64,000 bases of DNA from Segatella copri (GTDB lineage: Bacteria; Bacteroidota; Bacteroidia; Bacteroidales; Bacteroidaceae): contig NZ_CP137557.1 in assembly GCF_019249655.2 (NCBI RefSeq), positions 3,381,001-3,445,000 of the forward strand, in the 5' to 3' direction. The translations under genes and the position numbers were made by a program. Below, piece by piece: positions 1-10,090 of the stretch; within the stretch, counting starts at the first letter, position 1; each line of letters starts with the position of its first letter. The notes below the pieces were generated by a model that was not told the DNA's origin, did no database searches, and saw nothing but the letters and a program-made list of their open reading frames with translations.

Positions 1-33
1 AGCAATATTTTTGAGAAAGTTTAATATAAAAAA

Positions 34-107
34 TTAGCGATTGTCTCCAAAAATATGTAAGTTTAAAGTGATCATAAAATATGACTTACAATGGATACAA
101 TCGCTAA
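34..107. repeat. Long imperfect hairpin at the IS left side
   Basis: Bases 34-49 and 92-107 are inverted repeats (15 of 16 match). A second pair, TGTAAGT at 56-62 and ACTTACA at 84-90, lies inside, so the whole stretch can fold into one long stem. It precedes the ISL3-type transposase and covers the ATG at 91. It may damp read-through transcription or translation into the transposase, or be a subterminal site. The function is inferred. Confidence 0.6.
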
Positions 108-168
108 CAGATGCAAAATTATAAAAAAGATAAGGAACAACCAAATAAAATCCGATATAAATGCTTCT

Positions 169-1794
169 ATGGCCGGAGAAAAACTTCTTATGGACATTTT
201 TCCTGCCATAGATGGCTTTTTTATCACAAGTTGTGACTTCTCTTCCACGGAACTCAAAATGGTTCTCGTGAGTACGGCTACCCATGCCTTCTGCGACCGT
301 TGTGGCCAGAAAACCACTCATACCCGTGGCTGGCAAAAGAGAACGGTCACGATGTGTCCTTTAGGGTGTAAACGGTTTGTTCTCACCCTTTACATGCGCC
401 GTTTTTACTGCCAGTCTGATAAACATATATTTGTAGAGCAACAGACGAAGTGGCTAAACAAATATGCAAGATTCAGTGTAAGATGCATAGAGTTGATGAA
501 CCAGCTTCATATACATATGTCATCTGTGTCGACCTCCAAGGTCATGAGAAAGATGGGAATCACCTGCTGTCCAAATACTTGCATAAATCATTTGAAAAAG
601 ATCCAAAGACTTCCAGACAGGACTGCCAGGAATATAGGCATAGATGACTTTGCCAAGAGAAAGGGACATACCTATGGCAGTGTTATCGTAGACCATGACA
701 CAGGCGAGATTTTGGAACTGATAGACTCTAGAGATTCTTCGATTGTGGCAAATGTCTTGAAACAATACAAGAAAGTCGATACTATCACTCGTGATAGGGG
801 ACGATGCTTCATTAAGGCTATCAAGCAAGGAGCCCCATCAGCACATGCTATCACAGACAAATTCCATGTCATTGAAGACTTGACGAGCGCAGTCTTTCCA
901 AAGATTCTGCAGGAGTTTTTGCATAAGAGAATGGAGTTGCTGACTCAAGGTCTAGTTGGTCCCATTAAGCCACAAATAAGTAGAGGTTGGCTTTATACCA
1001 GCATATATGCAGTCTTGGAATCGATGTGCAAGGATACAAGAAGAATCAAGAAAATGGCTGAATGGAACACTTTCATGGATCTTTATGCAAGGCAAGGACT
1101 GACTTTGAGTGAAATCCATGACAAAACAGGGTTTGATGGATTTAAGATGGGAAAGCTAAGGAACACCAAATATGAGGACTTGCTCAACCCAACGCAACTA
1201 AGGGCTTACAAAGCCATAGAATCTATTACAAACAGGATTCTCTGTAAAAAGTCATTGGATTACTCTGTGGTTACCAAGGGGTTACATTCTACAGAGAAGA
1301 AAGAAATACTGAAAAGACTTCTTTTTCTACTGAGAGAAAAATGGAAGGAAGACTGGAAGGCATACGATGATGCCTACAAGGCATTTCTTGCAAAGGCAAC
1401 TATCAGGAGCGAAGAGTATGACCTTTGGAATTCAATAGTTCACTTCAACTGGAAAACCAAGACTGATACAGTCAGATTGTTTCTGCAGGACTTGCATATT
1501 ACCGATTTAGCCTATTATATAACAACATTTCAAGGCATTTTGAGCGGAGAGGTCAAAATGAACTTGTACAAATGGATTAACATGGTCATAGGATGTGGTA
1601 ATGAGAAAATGGAAAAGTTTGCCAAAGGACTGATTAAGGACTATTCCGCCATCAATAATTCTATTGCTAGCAAATTGAACAATGGAATCCTTGAAGGTTC
1701 GGTCAACAAGATAAAGACCGCAAAGCGAATTATGGGTGGAAGAGCATCGATTTCTCTTTTGCAGATAAAGGTCTCCTCAAACTTAGATACATAA
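169..1794 (+). CDS. ISL3-family transposase
   Basis: DDE transposase that cuts and moves its own insertion sequence. Counting from an in-frame ATG at 91, an N-terminal zinc-finger-like region has CDRC near residues 68-71 and further cysteines to about 107. The catalytic core starts with GIDDFAKRKG (about 183-192), continues with TRDRGR (about 233-238) and DKFHV, and ends with NGILEGSVNKIK, whose Glu (about 535) is the last acidic residue. This order is typical of DDE_Tnp_ISL3. Length is normal and the frame is intact, so the element may be active. I prefer the ATG at 169 (or MDIF at 190, preceded by GGAG) because the ATG at 91 lies inside a strong hairpin. The left IS end was not found and probably lies before base 1. 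Confidence 0.93.
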   Translation: MAGEKLLMDIFPAIDGFFITSCDFSSTELKMVLVSTATHAFCDRCGQKTTHTRGWQKRTVTMCPLGCKRFVLTLYMRRFYCQSDKHIFVEQQTKWLNKYARFSVRCIELMNQLHIHMSSVSTSKVMRKMGITCCPNTCINHLKKIQRLPDRTARNIGIDDFAKRKGHTYGSVIVDHDTGEILELIDSRDSSIVANVLKQYKKVDTITRDRGRCFIKAIKQGAPSAHAITDKFHVIEDLTSAVFPKILQEFLHKRMELLTQGLVGPIKPQISRGWLYTSIYAVLESMCKDTRRIKKMAEWNTFMDLYARQGLTLSEIHDKTGFDGFKMGKLRNTKYEDLLNPTQLRAYKAIESITNRILCKKSLDYSVVTKGLHSTEKKEILKRLLFLLREKWKEDWKAYDDAYKAFLAKATIRSEEYDLWNSIVHFNWKTKTDTVRLFLQDLHITDLAYYITTFQGILSGEVKMNLYKWINMVIGCGNEKMEKFAKGLIKDYSAINNSIASKLNNGILEGSVNKIKTAKRIMGGRASISLLQIKVSSNLDT

Positions 1795-1797
1795 ATG

Positions 1798-1819
1798 TAC
1801 CAAAATTTGAGAAGAACCA
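1798..1819. repeat. Putative right terminal inverted repeat of the ISL3 element
   Basis: Just after the transposase stop, the minus-strand reading of this stretch begins GGTTCTTCTCAAATTTTGG. This resembles the GG-starting ends of ISL3-type elements (from memory). The partner end is not in the window, so IS boundaries and target duplication cannot be confirmed. A short same-orientation TTTGAGAA also occurs at 11-18. Confidence 0.4.
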
Positions 1820-2016
1820 AGCATTTTTAATTATTCTCTCTTTCTTTCCTGTTGATAAGTGTAGTTTTACACACTATATCAGATACTTACATGTACGTGA
1901 AGAGAATTGATGCTTCCGGTTATAATATATAATAAGGTGTAGGTATGTGAAAGGAATAGAAAAGTTCTTCAAAACAAACTATTTTTAGCCATTTAAGCTT
2001 TATTAACTACGAAAAG

Positions 2017-2048
2017 TTTGCACACAATGGGGAAAAAGTATATCTTTG
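2017..2048 (+). promoter_or_regulatory. Bacteroidetes-type promoter for the ROK regulator
   Basis: A -33 TTTG (2017-2020) and a -7 TATCTTTG (2041-2048, matching TAnnTTTG) are 20 bases apart, 19 bases before the ROK start codon. Spacing and sequence fit the Bacteroides sigma-ABfr consensus. Confidence 0.7.
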
Positions 2049-2067
2049 CAAATAAAAAATATTAGTT

Positions 2068-3279
2068 ATGGAACCTAACATAATAAAATATATTAAGAAG
2101 TTAAACAATAAGCCTTCAGTTCAGCGGCGATTATTGGAATACTTCATTGCCCAAGGCGCTTCCACCATACCGGAAATGTCGAAGGGAATTGGAGTGAGTC
2201 TTCCAACTGCGACCAACGCCCTCAACGAACTGATAAAGGGTGGACTCGTCAAGGAGATTGGCAAGAAAGACAACTCCCCGGGGCGCATCCCAATGGTTTA
2301 CGACCTTATGCCTAATGCCGGATACTTCGTTGGAGTAAATCCAGAGATGAACTGTCTGGCACTTGCCGCCAGCGATTTCTGCGGCAATTTGATAACTGAA
2401 AAGACTAAAGTTCCTTACGAATACAGGAACAATCCGGAGAATTTGGAAAGACTGAGCGAGATTATCAACGACTTCATCGCCAGTCTTCCCGTCTCCAAGG
2501 AAGAAATTCTGCAAATCTGCGTGAATGTGGCTGAACGCGTGAACCCTTTCGATGGCAGTGCCTACAACATGTTCACCTTCTTAGATAAACCCCTGGCAGA
2601 CAAGCTGACGGAACTCATCCAGCTTCCAGTCTGCATAGAGAATGATACGCGAAGCATGGCCTTCGCCGAATTCATCAAGGGACGCTGCAAGGGAATGAAA
2701 GATGTGATTTTCGTGAACATGTGCTGGGGACTGGGAATCGGAATCATCATCGACGGAAAACTCTATTACGGCAAGTCGGGCTATTCGGGCGAATTTGGCC
2801 ACATGACTGCCTACAACAATAACATCATCTGCCACTGCGGCAAGATAGGCTGCATAGAAACCGAAGTTTCGGGCAGAGCACTGAAGAGAAAACTCACAGA
2901 GAACATCATGGCGGGCAAGCCTTCCATCCTCTCTGACAAGGTTCTCAACCGAAAAGAAGAACTCTCGCTTCAAGACATCATGGACGCCATCGCCAAGGAA
3001 GATGTACTCAGCCTCGCCACCCTGCAGCATATCGCTGACGAACTGGGCAAGCAGCTGGCTGGAATCATCAATATCTTCAACCCGGAAATGCTGGTCATCG
3101 GAGGAGAAATGTCGGTAACAGGCGACTATCTGACCCTCCCGGTGAACATGGGAATCAAGAAATACTCGCTCAACGTAATGAATGAGGATTCACAGATTGT
3201 CACCTCCGACCTGAAGGCACTCGCCGGCATTACAGGAGCCTGCCTGATGGCAAGACACAAAATCCTGAACGAGGATTAA
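2068..3279 (+). CDS. ROK-family transcriptional regulator
   Basis: Likely sugar-responsive repressor of the NagC/Mlc type. Residues about 17-65 form a winged helix-turn-helix (STIPEMSKGIGVSLPTATN). The rest is a ROK sugar-kinase fold with GEFGHM and the zinc-binding CHCGKIGCIE (about 252-261). The N-terminal phosphate loop is degenerate (GVNPEMN, no DxGxT), which favours a regulator over a sugar kinase. At 403 aa it is family-sized. It has its own promoter and stands about 100 bp before the SusC-like gene in the same direction, so I infer that it senses a sugar released by this PUL and controls it. The ligand cannot be read from sequence. Confidence 0.88.
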   Translation: MEPNIIKYIKKLNNKPSVQRRLLEYFIAQGASTIPEMSKGIGVSLPTATNALNELIKGGLVKEIGKKDNSPGRIPMVYDLMPNAGYFVGVNPEMNCLALAASDFCGNLITEKTKVPYEYRNNPENLERLSEIINDFIASLPVSKEEILQICVNVAERVNPFDGSAYNMFTFLDKPLADKLTELIQLPVCIENDTRSMAFAEFIKGRCKGMKDVIFVNMCWGLGIGIIIDGKLYYGKSGYSGEFGHMTAYNNNIICHCGKIGCIETEVSGRALKRKLTENIMAGKPSILSDKVLNRKEELSLQDIMDAIAKEDVLSLATLQHIADELGKQLAGIINIFNPEMLVIGGEMSVTGDYLTLPVNMGIKKYSLNVMNEDSQIVTSDLKALAGITGACLMARHKILNED

Positions 3280-3385
3280 ATTCTAACTAACATTCATATA
3301 AGATTATATAGCAATAGTTTTCTAACTAACACTATATATAATATACGAGAAATTAATAATAAACAACAATAAATACAACAAACCT

Positions 3386-6385
3386 ATGAACAAAAGAGCA
3401 AATTTGTATTTTGCAGCGCTCTTGGGTGCCATGTCACCTCTCAGCACTGTCACTGCATTGGCAGCTCAGAGCAATTCAACTATTGCCACAGCTACACAGC
3501 AGCAAAACTCATGTACAGGTACTGTAAAGGACGCTAGCGGTGAACCTATCATCGGCGCTACCATCAGAATTGATGGCAAATCTGGCGGTACTGTAACTGA
3601 CCTTGATGGTAACTTCGTACTTGGCAATGTTGCTAAGGGAGCTAAACTCACCATTACTTATGTAGGCTACAAGTCTCAGACCATCACATGGAGTGGTGCT
3701 CCATTGAACATCACCCTGCAGGATGATGCTAACATGCTCGAAGAGACCGTAGTCATCGGTTACGGTACGGTAAAGAAGGCCGACTTGGCAGGTTCTGTTG
3801 CCGTAATGGACAACAAGAGCTTCAAGGACCAGCCAGTAGCACGTGTTGAGGACGCCCTCAACGGACGTATGTCTGGTGTGCAGGTAATGTCAAGTGGCGT
3901 TCCTGGCGGATCTATGAAGATTCGTGTTCGTGGTGCCAGCTCAGTAAACAAGAGCAACGACCCTCTCTACGTAGTAGATGGTATTGTTCGCGAGACAGGT
4001 CTCGAAGGTATCAGCCCTGAAGATATTCAGAGCATCCAGGTTTTGAAGGATGCTTCTTCTACCGCTATCTATGGTGCCCGCGGTGCCAATGGTGTTGTAA
4101 TGGTACAGACCAAGAGCGGTAAGGCTGGTGTTACACAGGTAACTTTCGACGGCAGCTTCGGTTTCTCTAACGCTTACAATATACCTGAGGTAATGGGTAC
4201 CAAGGAGTATGCACAGGCTTTGGTTGACCATAAGGGCGTGGCTCAGAGTGCAGTACAGGATTATCTGAACGGTACCAAGCCAGGTATCGACTGGATGGAT
4301 CAGTTGCTCCAGACAGGTATTACTCAGAACTATAAGGTTGCCTTTTCACAGGGTAACGAGAAGACTCAGACTTATTTCTCTGCCAACGTAATGGACCAGA
4401 AGGGTGTTATCGTTGACACCAAGTCAAGACGTTACGCAATCAAGGCAAACATTCACAATAAGGTATTTGATTGGTTGGAATTGACTGCCGACCTTAACCT
4501 CGCTCAGACAGACAACTCTGGTGCAGGTTTCGCTTAGAACCAGTCTAACCCAATCTGGGTAGGCTTGAACTACTCTCCTACTATGGAGATGATGGATGCA
4601 AACGGTAAATATAACAAGGATCCATATAATAACATCCAGAACAACCCTTACGGTATTCTTCATGGTGGTGACAACGACCGCAAGCGTACCATGGTTACTG
4701 GTCACGTTGACTTGAAGTTCAACCTTCTCAAGGGCTTGACATTCACCACAACCAACGGTATCGACTACAACGATTACAAGTGGTACCACTTCACATCTAC
4801 CAAGGTGAACGCTGCCGGTAACAATATGGGCAATAACGATGCTGCTGTTACAGCACTGCAGTCAACCAACAACTTGACTTACAATAACAAGTGGGGTGAG
4901 CACGCATTGACAGCTACTGGTGTATGGGAAGTTACCTCTAACGAGGTTCGCCGCATGGGTATGTCAGGTACAGGTATTGCTCACGAGCAGTTGGGTTACT
5001 GGAACATTGCAGATGCTGCTTCCAAGACTCCTAGCAATGGTTATAGCAAATGGACCATGCTCTCTGGTGTAGCTCGCGTTATGTACAACTATGCAGACCG
5101 TTATATGTTGACTGGTACCTTCCGTGCGGATGGTTCTAGCCGCTTTACCAACAAGAAGTGGGGTTACTTCCCATCTGCAGCTGCAGCTTGGACCATCTCT
5201 AACGAGAAGTTCTGGGAGCCTATCAAGAACGCTGTAGAGTACATGAAGATCCGTGCTAGCTACGGTATCATCGGTAACCAGGATATCTCTCCATATTCAA
5301 CTCTCGGTTCATTGGGTACAACTGGTTTCACATACGGTACAACTCAGTCTTACACAGGTTACTGGGCAAATGGTCTTGCTACTCCAGATTTGACATGGGA
5401 GAAGGTTCACCAGTTTGACCTCGGTGTTGACTTCGGTTTCTTCGGCAACCGTTTGAACATCAGCTTAGACTACTTCGACAAGAAGACCAAGGATGCCCTC
5501 CTGACCACATCAGCTCCAGGTTACTTGGGTGGTACATCTTACTGGGTAAATGCCGGTGAGGTAAGCAACAAGGGTTTTGATGCAACCATCAATGCACAGA
5601 TTATCCAGACCAAGGACTGGTCATGGTCATCTACCTTGAATGCCAGCTACATCAAGAACGAGGTTACCAAGCTGACAGCAGATTCTCCTATTCTCTATGG
5701 TACCAGCCCTTCTCCAGGTACTGTTGACCCATGTACCATCATCAAGGAAGGTGAGGCTATCGGTACATTCTACGGCTTCAAGTGGGCAGGCATAGAGAAG
5801 AACGACAAGGGACAGTTTGTTGATATGTATTATGCAGCAGACGGCACCAAGACCGCTAATCCTGATGCATCAAAGGATCGCTTCGTATTGGGTCGTTCAA
5901 ACCCAGACGTTACTTTGGGATGGAACAACACCGTAACCTATAAGAATTGGGATCTCAACGTATTCTTCAACGCAGCCTTCGGTGCTAAGCGCTTGAACAT
6001 GGTACGTTACGCCATGAACTCAATGGTAGGTGCCTCTATGTTCGTAACAGATAAGAACTACTTCTCTAACATCGGAATCACCATGCCAACAGTAGGCGCA
6101 GAGAACAAGACATACGGTAACTCAGACAAGTGGTTGGAGAATGCAGATTACCTCCGTTGCGAGAATATCAGCATCGCTTATACATTCCCACGCAGCGTGA
6201 CTAAGATTGCAGACATCCGTCTTTCTCTCTCTGCTCAGAACCTCTTCACCATCACTGGCTATAAGGGTATCGACCCAGCTGGTGCATCATTCAGTGACAA
6301 TGGTGTTGACCGTGATAATGGTTTGGATATGGGTGCTTACCCTAATCCTCGTACCATCACAATGGGCGTTCGTGTAAACTTCTAA
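3386..6385 (+). pseudogene. SusC/RagA-like TonB-dependent outer-membrane transporter, interrupted by an in-frame amber codon
   Basis: Outer-membrane pump for glycan fragments, partner of SusD. The first 383 codons hold a signal peptide (about 1-27), a carboxypeptidase-like repeat (GTVKDASGEPIIGATI, about 45-60), the SusC hallmark ETVVIGYGTVKKADL and the plug domain. Codon 384 is TAG (4535-4537); the same frame then continues without break to 6385 as a normal beta-barrel ending MGVRVNF. Total length, about 1,000 codons, is typical. The local reading ...GAGFA-stop-NQSN... suggests one C-to-T change of a CAG glutamine codon. Unless the amber is read through or is an assembly error, no full transporter is made. 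A TTG at 4565 is the only nearby restart and would give a barrel with no plug or signal. Upstream, TTCTAACTAACA occurs twice (3281-3292, 3320-3331). Confidence 0.9.
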
Positions 6386-6413
6386 CTTCAATCATCTAAA
6401 AACTGGAATAATT

Positions 6414-8126
6414 ATGAGAACTAAAAAATTATTATATATGGGTTGTCTCATGGCAGCATCCTTGCTCACTTTCTCTTCTTGTGGAGACTTCCTGGATGAG
6501 GAACCTAAGGGACAGTTGACCCCAAACAACTTCTTCAATAGCGAAGATGACCTGACTGCAAGTGTTAACGCACTGTATGACAGAATCAACCAGACCCAGA
6601 GCTGGACCAACCCTATGTACCCACAGTGGCAGGGCGATGATATTACAGCTAACCCTGGTTCTAACAAGCAGGCTTGTGCTGCGCTTGATGCTTTTGCATC
6701 TGACGGTGCCAACAAGGGTGTTACTGACGCTTGGAACCAGCACTATTCAGTAATCAAAGCTGCTAACCTAATTACTGAGAGTGCAGGCAATGCACCTGTA
6801 GCTCAGGAGAAGATCAACGTGGCTTTGGGTAATGCACACTTCTGGCGTGCATACGCTTACTACTATCTGGTACGTGTATTCGGTCCTGTGCCATTGATTA
6901 CAGGTACTGACGTTTCTCAGTTGGACGTTGCTCCATCAAGTGTAGAAAAGGTATATGAACTGATTGTTTCCGACTTGAAGGCAGCCGTTAACGAGCTTCC
7001 TACCAAGTATGAGAAGGAGCCTAGCCGCTTGTTCGGTGTAGATATCTGGAGTACTAAGCAGGCTGCACAGGCTACCTTGTCAGCAGTTTATATGTCTATG
7101 GCTGGTTACCCACTCAACAAGGGTACAGAATACTACAAGCTCGCTGCAGAGCAGGCTAAGGCAGTCATCGACGGCAACGGTTCTTACGGCTTCATCCTGA
7201 ACCCAGAGTGGAAGGATGTCTATTCTATGGGTAACAACTACAACATGGAGACCGTGCTTGGAATCAACAACGATGCCAAAGGCTGGTGGGATCATGATTC
7301 TCAGCTTTCTTCCTGCTGCCGTTTCGAGGGTCTCGGCGATGGTGGCTGGGGTGATGCTTGGGGTGAAATCGCATTCTGGAAGAGATTCCCAGAGGGTGCT
7401 CGTAAGGATGCTATCTATGCTCCTAAGATTACATTCCAGGAAGGAAATAAGATTACTGAAGTTTGCAACTGGTGGGATTTATGCACAGAAGAGAAAAAGA
7501 ATGACAAGGGTGAAGTTGTCAAGAAAGTTGGCGACCCTGTAGTAGATGCTTACCACCCAATGTTCTGTATCTTCACCGTTAACTCAGACGAGAACGGCAA
7601 CATGCTCCGTCAGGCTTATGATTACCTGGCTCCTAACTGGGGTGGTATGGTTAACGACCGTCGTCACAACCTGATCCGTTACTCTGAGATTCTTCTTTGG
7701 TATGCTGAGAGCGCAGCTCGCTCTGGTGGCGACTTGGGCAAGGCTAAGGATTGCCTCCGCCAGGTTCGCAGCCGTGCCGTAAACGATGTTGAGAACGTTA
7801 CTTTGAGCAATGGTACTACCGTGAAGATTGCTGATATGAATGCAGAGCAGCTGGCTGAGGCTTGCTACATTGAGCACGGATGGGAAGTTGCCGGCAACTG
7901 GGTTTCTATGGTTACACGCCGTTCTGACGAGCTTCGTATGAACGAGTTGAAGAAGAACTTCGACTACCGCGTTGCTAATGCTCCTCTCTTTATTGCAAAA
8001 GATGCTAAGGGTAAGGACATTACAGCTAAGGAACAAGTTACAGTTTCTGGTTCTTGGACAGAGGATAGAATTTACTGTCCTTACCCAACAACAGACGTTG
8101 AGAAGAACCCGAACCTGAAGAGATAA
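6414..8126 (+). CDS. SusD/RagB-like glycan-binding outer-membrane lipoprotein
   Basis: Surface lipoprotein that caps the SusC barrel and captures glycan. The N-terminus is a lipoprotein signal with lipobox LTFSSC (Cys about 23), followed by the SusD-typical start GDFLDEEPKGQLTPNNFF. Aromatic-rich TPR-like helices fill the middle, and HNLIRYSEILLWYAE is a SusD/RagB C-terminal signature. At 570 aa it is normal. It starts 28 bp after the SusC stop and is followed by a strong terminator, so susC-susD form one transcript. Unlike SusC, it is intact. Confidence 0.95.
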   Translation: MRTKKLLYMGCLMAASLLTFSSCGDFLDEEPKGQLTPNNFFNSEDDLTASVNALYDRINQTQSWTNPMYPQWQGDDITANPGSNKQACAALDAFASDGANKGVTDAWNQHYSVIKAANLITESAGNAPVAQEKINVALGNAHFWRAYAYYYLVRVFGPVPLITGTDVSQLDVAPSSVEKVYELIVSDLKAAVNELPTKYEKEPSRLFGVDIWSTKQAAQATLSAVYMSMAGYPLNKGTEYYKLAAEQAKAVIDGNGSYGFILNPEWKDVYSMGNNYNMETVLGINNDAKGWWDHDSQLSSCCRFEGLGDGGWGDAWGEIAFWKRFPEGARKDAIYAPKITFQEGNKITEVCNWWDLCTEEKKNDKGEVVKKVGDPVVDAYHPMFCIFTVNSDENGNMLRQAYDYLAPNWGGMVNDRRHNLIRYSEILLWYAESAARSGGDLGKAKDCLRQVRSRAVNDVENVTLSNGTTVKIADMNAEQLAEACYIEHGWEVAGNWVSMVTRRSDELRMNELKKNFDYRVANAPLFIAKDAKGKDITAKEQVTVSGSWTEDRIYCPYPTTDVEKNPNLKR

Positions 8127-8198
8127 CTACCTAGTCAATTATTAATTTAACCAACAAGACTGTTTCAAATCTGAGATAGTCATGTTCAATGACAACTC

Positions 8199-8234
8199 AA
8201 AGAGGGTGTGCCACTTACGGCACCCCCTCTTTTT
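8199..8234 (+). terminator. Intrinsic terminator after SusD
   Basis: A 14-bp stem (8199-8212 with 8219-8232, one mismatch), six-base loop and T run follow the SusD stop by about 70 bp. It separates susCD from the sulfatase genes. Confidence 0.85.
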
Positions 8235-8319
8235 GGCGTATTATAATGCATATGTTTTTTATACAAAAAATGTCCTTTAATTAATTCATATAAAGAACTA
8301 TTCATTCAACAAGAAAATT

Positions 8320-10011
8320 ATGATGAACAGTAAAACCAATCAATTCAATCGTTCCCTACTGGCCATGGCTGCCCTGCAGGCAATGCCGCTGTCGATCTTC
8401 GCTCAGAATGCAGGAGACCGACCTAACATCTTGTACATCATGTGCGACGACCACGCCATGCAAGCAATCAGCGCATACGGCAGCCCAATCTCCAAATTGG
8501 CTCCAACTCCAAACATCGACCGCCTAGCTGAAAGAGGAATGAAGTTTAACCAGGCTTTCGTAGAGAACTCACTCTCTACTCCTAGCCGTGCCTGCCTGAT
8601 GACAGGTCTCTATAGCCACCAGAACGGACAGCGCCAGCTGGCTGAGGGTATTGACTCTACCAAGACCTTCTTCTCAGAACTGCTGCAGGGTGCCGGATAT
8701 TCTACTGCCGTGGTAGGTAAGTGGCACATGTCGTGCAGTCCTAAGGGCTTTGATTACTACCGCGTATTGGATGACCAGGGTCAGTATTACAACCCAACCT
8801 TTGCCTCTACCGGCCAGTATGGCAACTTCAAGCAGGAGATGGGTTACGCCACCGACCTCATCACCGACCATGCCATCGAGTACCTGAACAACCGCGACAA
8901 GAACAAGCCATTCTGTCTACTGGTTCACCACAAGGCACCTCATCGCCTCTGGATGCCTAACACCAAGTATGTAGGCAAGTATGGCAACGTGAACTTCCCA
9001 TTGCCGGAAACCTTCTGGGATGATTACGAGACCCGTGGTTCCGCAGCATCTACCCAGAAGATGTCTATCGACAAATACATGGAGATGGTACGCGACCTGA
9101 AGGTTCCTGAGATGTACGACCCTTCTACTCCAGAAGGCAGAGACTCTTATAACGGCTTGATGGGCGAGATGAACCGCATGACTCCACAGCAGCGTGCAGC
9201 CATCGACGCCTACTACATGCCTAGAAACCGTGAGTTCCTGAGCAAGAACCTGACAGGCAAGGCGTTGGTAGAATGGAAATACCAAAACTACATCCGCGAC
9301 TACATGGCTGTTATCGCATCGGTAGATGAGAGCGTGGGCAGACTGCTGGATTACCTTGACAAGAACAATCTCTCAGAGAACACCATCATCGTCTATACAT
9401 CCGACCAGGGATTCTACATGGGCGAGCACGGATGGTTCGACAAGCGATTCATGTACGAAGAATCATTCCACACTCCACTCATCATCAGCTATCCTAAGCA
9501 CATCCAGCCAAAGAGCGAATGCAACCAGATGGTTCAGAACATCGACTTCGCACCTACCTTCCTCGACCTGGCTGGTTTGCAGAAGCCTAAGTACATGCCT
9601 GGAACATCGCTCCAGCCGCTGTTTGCCGGTCAGCCAGTGAAGAAGTGGCGCAAGAGCCTGTACTATCACTACTACGACTACCCAACCTATCACCTGGTAC
9701 GCAAGCACGACGGTGTGCGCACCGAGCGCTACAAGCTGATTCATTTCTACGGCAAGGGTGGTGAGAGAGCCGTGGTAGAGAACAAGTACCAGGCACAGCC
9801 AGGCACTAGAGAGAACAACTGCTTCAAAGCCCTGAAGTCTATCAACTACTTCACCAATGATGCAGACATCGACTACTGGGAGTTGTACGACATCCAGGCA
9901 GACCCTAACGAGTTGAACAACATCTACGGCAAGCCTGGCACCCAGAAGATAGAGAAAGAACTGAAGAAGCTTCTCGCCAACTACCGCAAGGACTTAAAGG
10001 TAGATGAATAA
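8320..10011 (+). CDS. Serine-type sulfatase, periplasmic
   Basis: Formylglycine-dependent sulfatase removing sulfate esters from a glycan. A signal peptide ends near residue 28 (IFA-QNA). Metal-binding DD is at about 43-44 (MCDDHAM). The catalytic motif is S-T-P-S-R (about 86-90) followed by ACLMTG. Because the first residue is Ser, activation needs a radical-SAM maturase, and one is encoded two genes downstream. Later motifs include GKWHM (about 133) and TSDQGFYMGEHGWFDK. The 563-aa length and long C-terminal region resemble sulfatases of the iduronate-2-/choline-sulfatase type. The substrate is not readable, but PUL context implies a sulfated host or algal polysaccharide. Confidence 0.93.
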   Translation: MMNSKTNQFNRSLLAMAALQAMPLSIFAQNAGDRPNILYIMCDDHAMQAISAYGSPISKLAPTPNIDRLAERGMKFNQAFVENSLSTPSRACLMTGLYSHQNGQRQLAEGIDSTKTFFSELLQGAGYSTAVVGKWHMSCSPKGFDYYRVLDDQGQYYNPTFASTGQYGNFKQEMGYATDLITDHAIEYLNNRDKNKPFCLLVHHKAPHRLWMPNTKYVGKYGNVNFPLPETFWDDYETRGSAASTQKMSIDKYMEMVRDLKVPEMYDPSTPEGRDSYNGLMGEMNRMTPQQRAAIDAYYMPRNREFLSKNLTGKALVEWKYQNYIRDYMAVIASVDESVGRLLDYLDKNNLSENTIIVYTSDQGFYMGEHGWFDKRFMYEESFHTPLIISYPKHIQPKSECNQMVQNIDFAPTFLDLAGLQKPKYMPGTSLQPLFAGQPVKKWRKSLYYHYYDYPTYHLVRKHDGVRTERYKLIHFYGKGGERAVVENKYQAQPGTRENNCFKALKSINYFTNDADIDYWELYDIQADPNELNNIYGKPGTQKIEKELKKLLANYRKDLKVDE

Positions 10012-10029
10012 GATCTAAGATTAGATTAT

Positions 10030-10079
10030 ATCAGATAAGATTACATCAGATTCAATCAGATAAGATTACATCAGATTCA
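10030..10079. repeat. Perfect 25-bp tandem duplication upstream of the second sulfatase
   Basis: Bases 10030-10054 and 10055-10079 are identical (ATCAGATAAGATTACATCAG plus ATTCA). A partial, diverged copy lies just before. The array fills most of the 79-bp gap between the two sulfatases and ends 11 bp before the second start codon, so copy number would change the untranslated spacer. Confidence 0.9.
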
Positions 10080-10090
10080 ATCATCAATAT

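Noticed and set aside
4565..6385. Second half of SusC as an independent gene starting at TTG 4565
   Set aside because: No signal peptide, no plug, no ribosome-binding context, and continuous homology with the first half in the same frame; treated as one interrupted gene.
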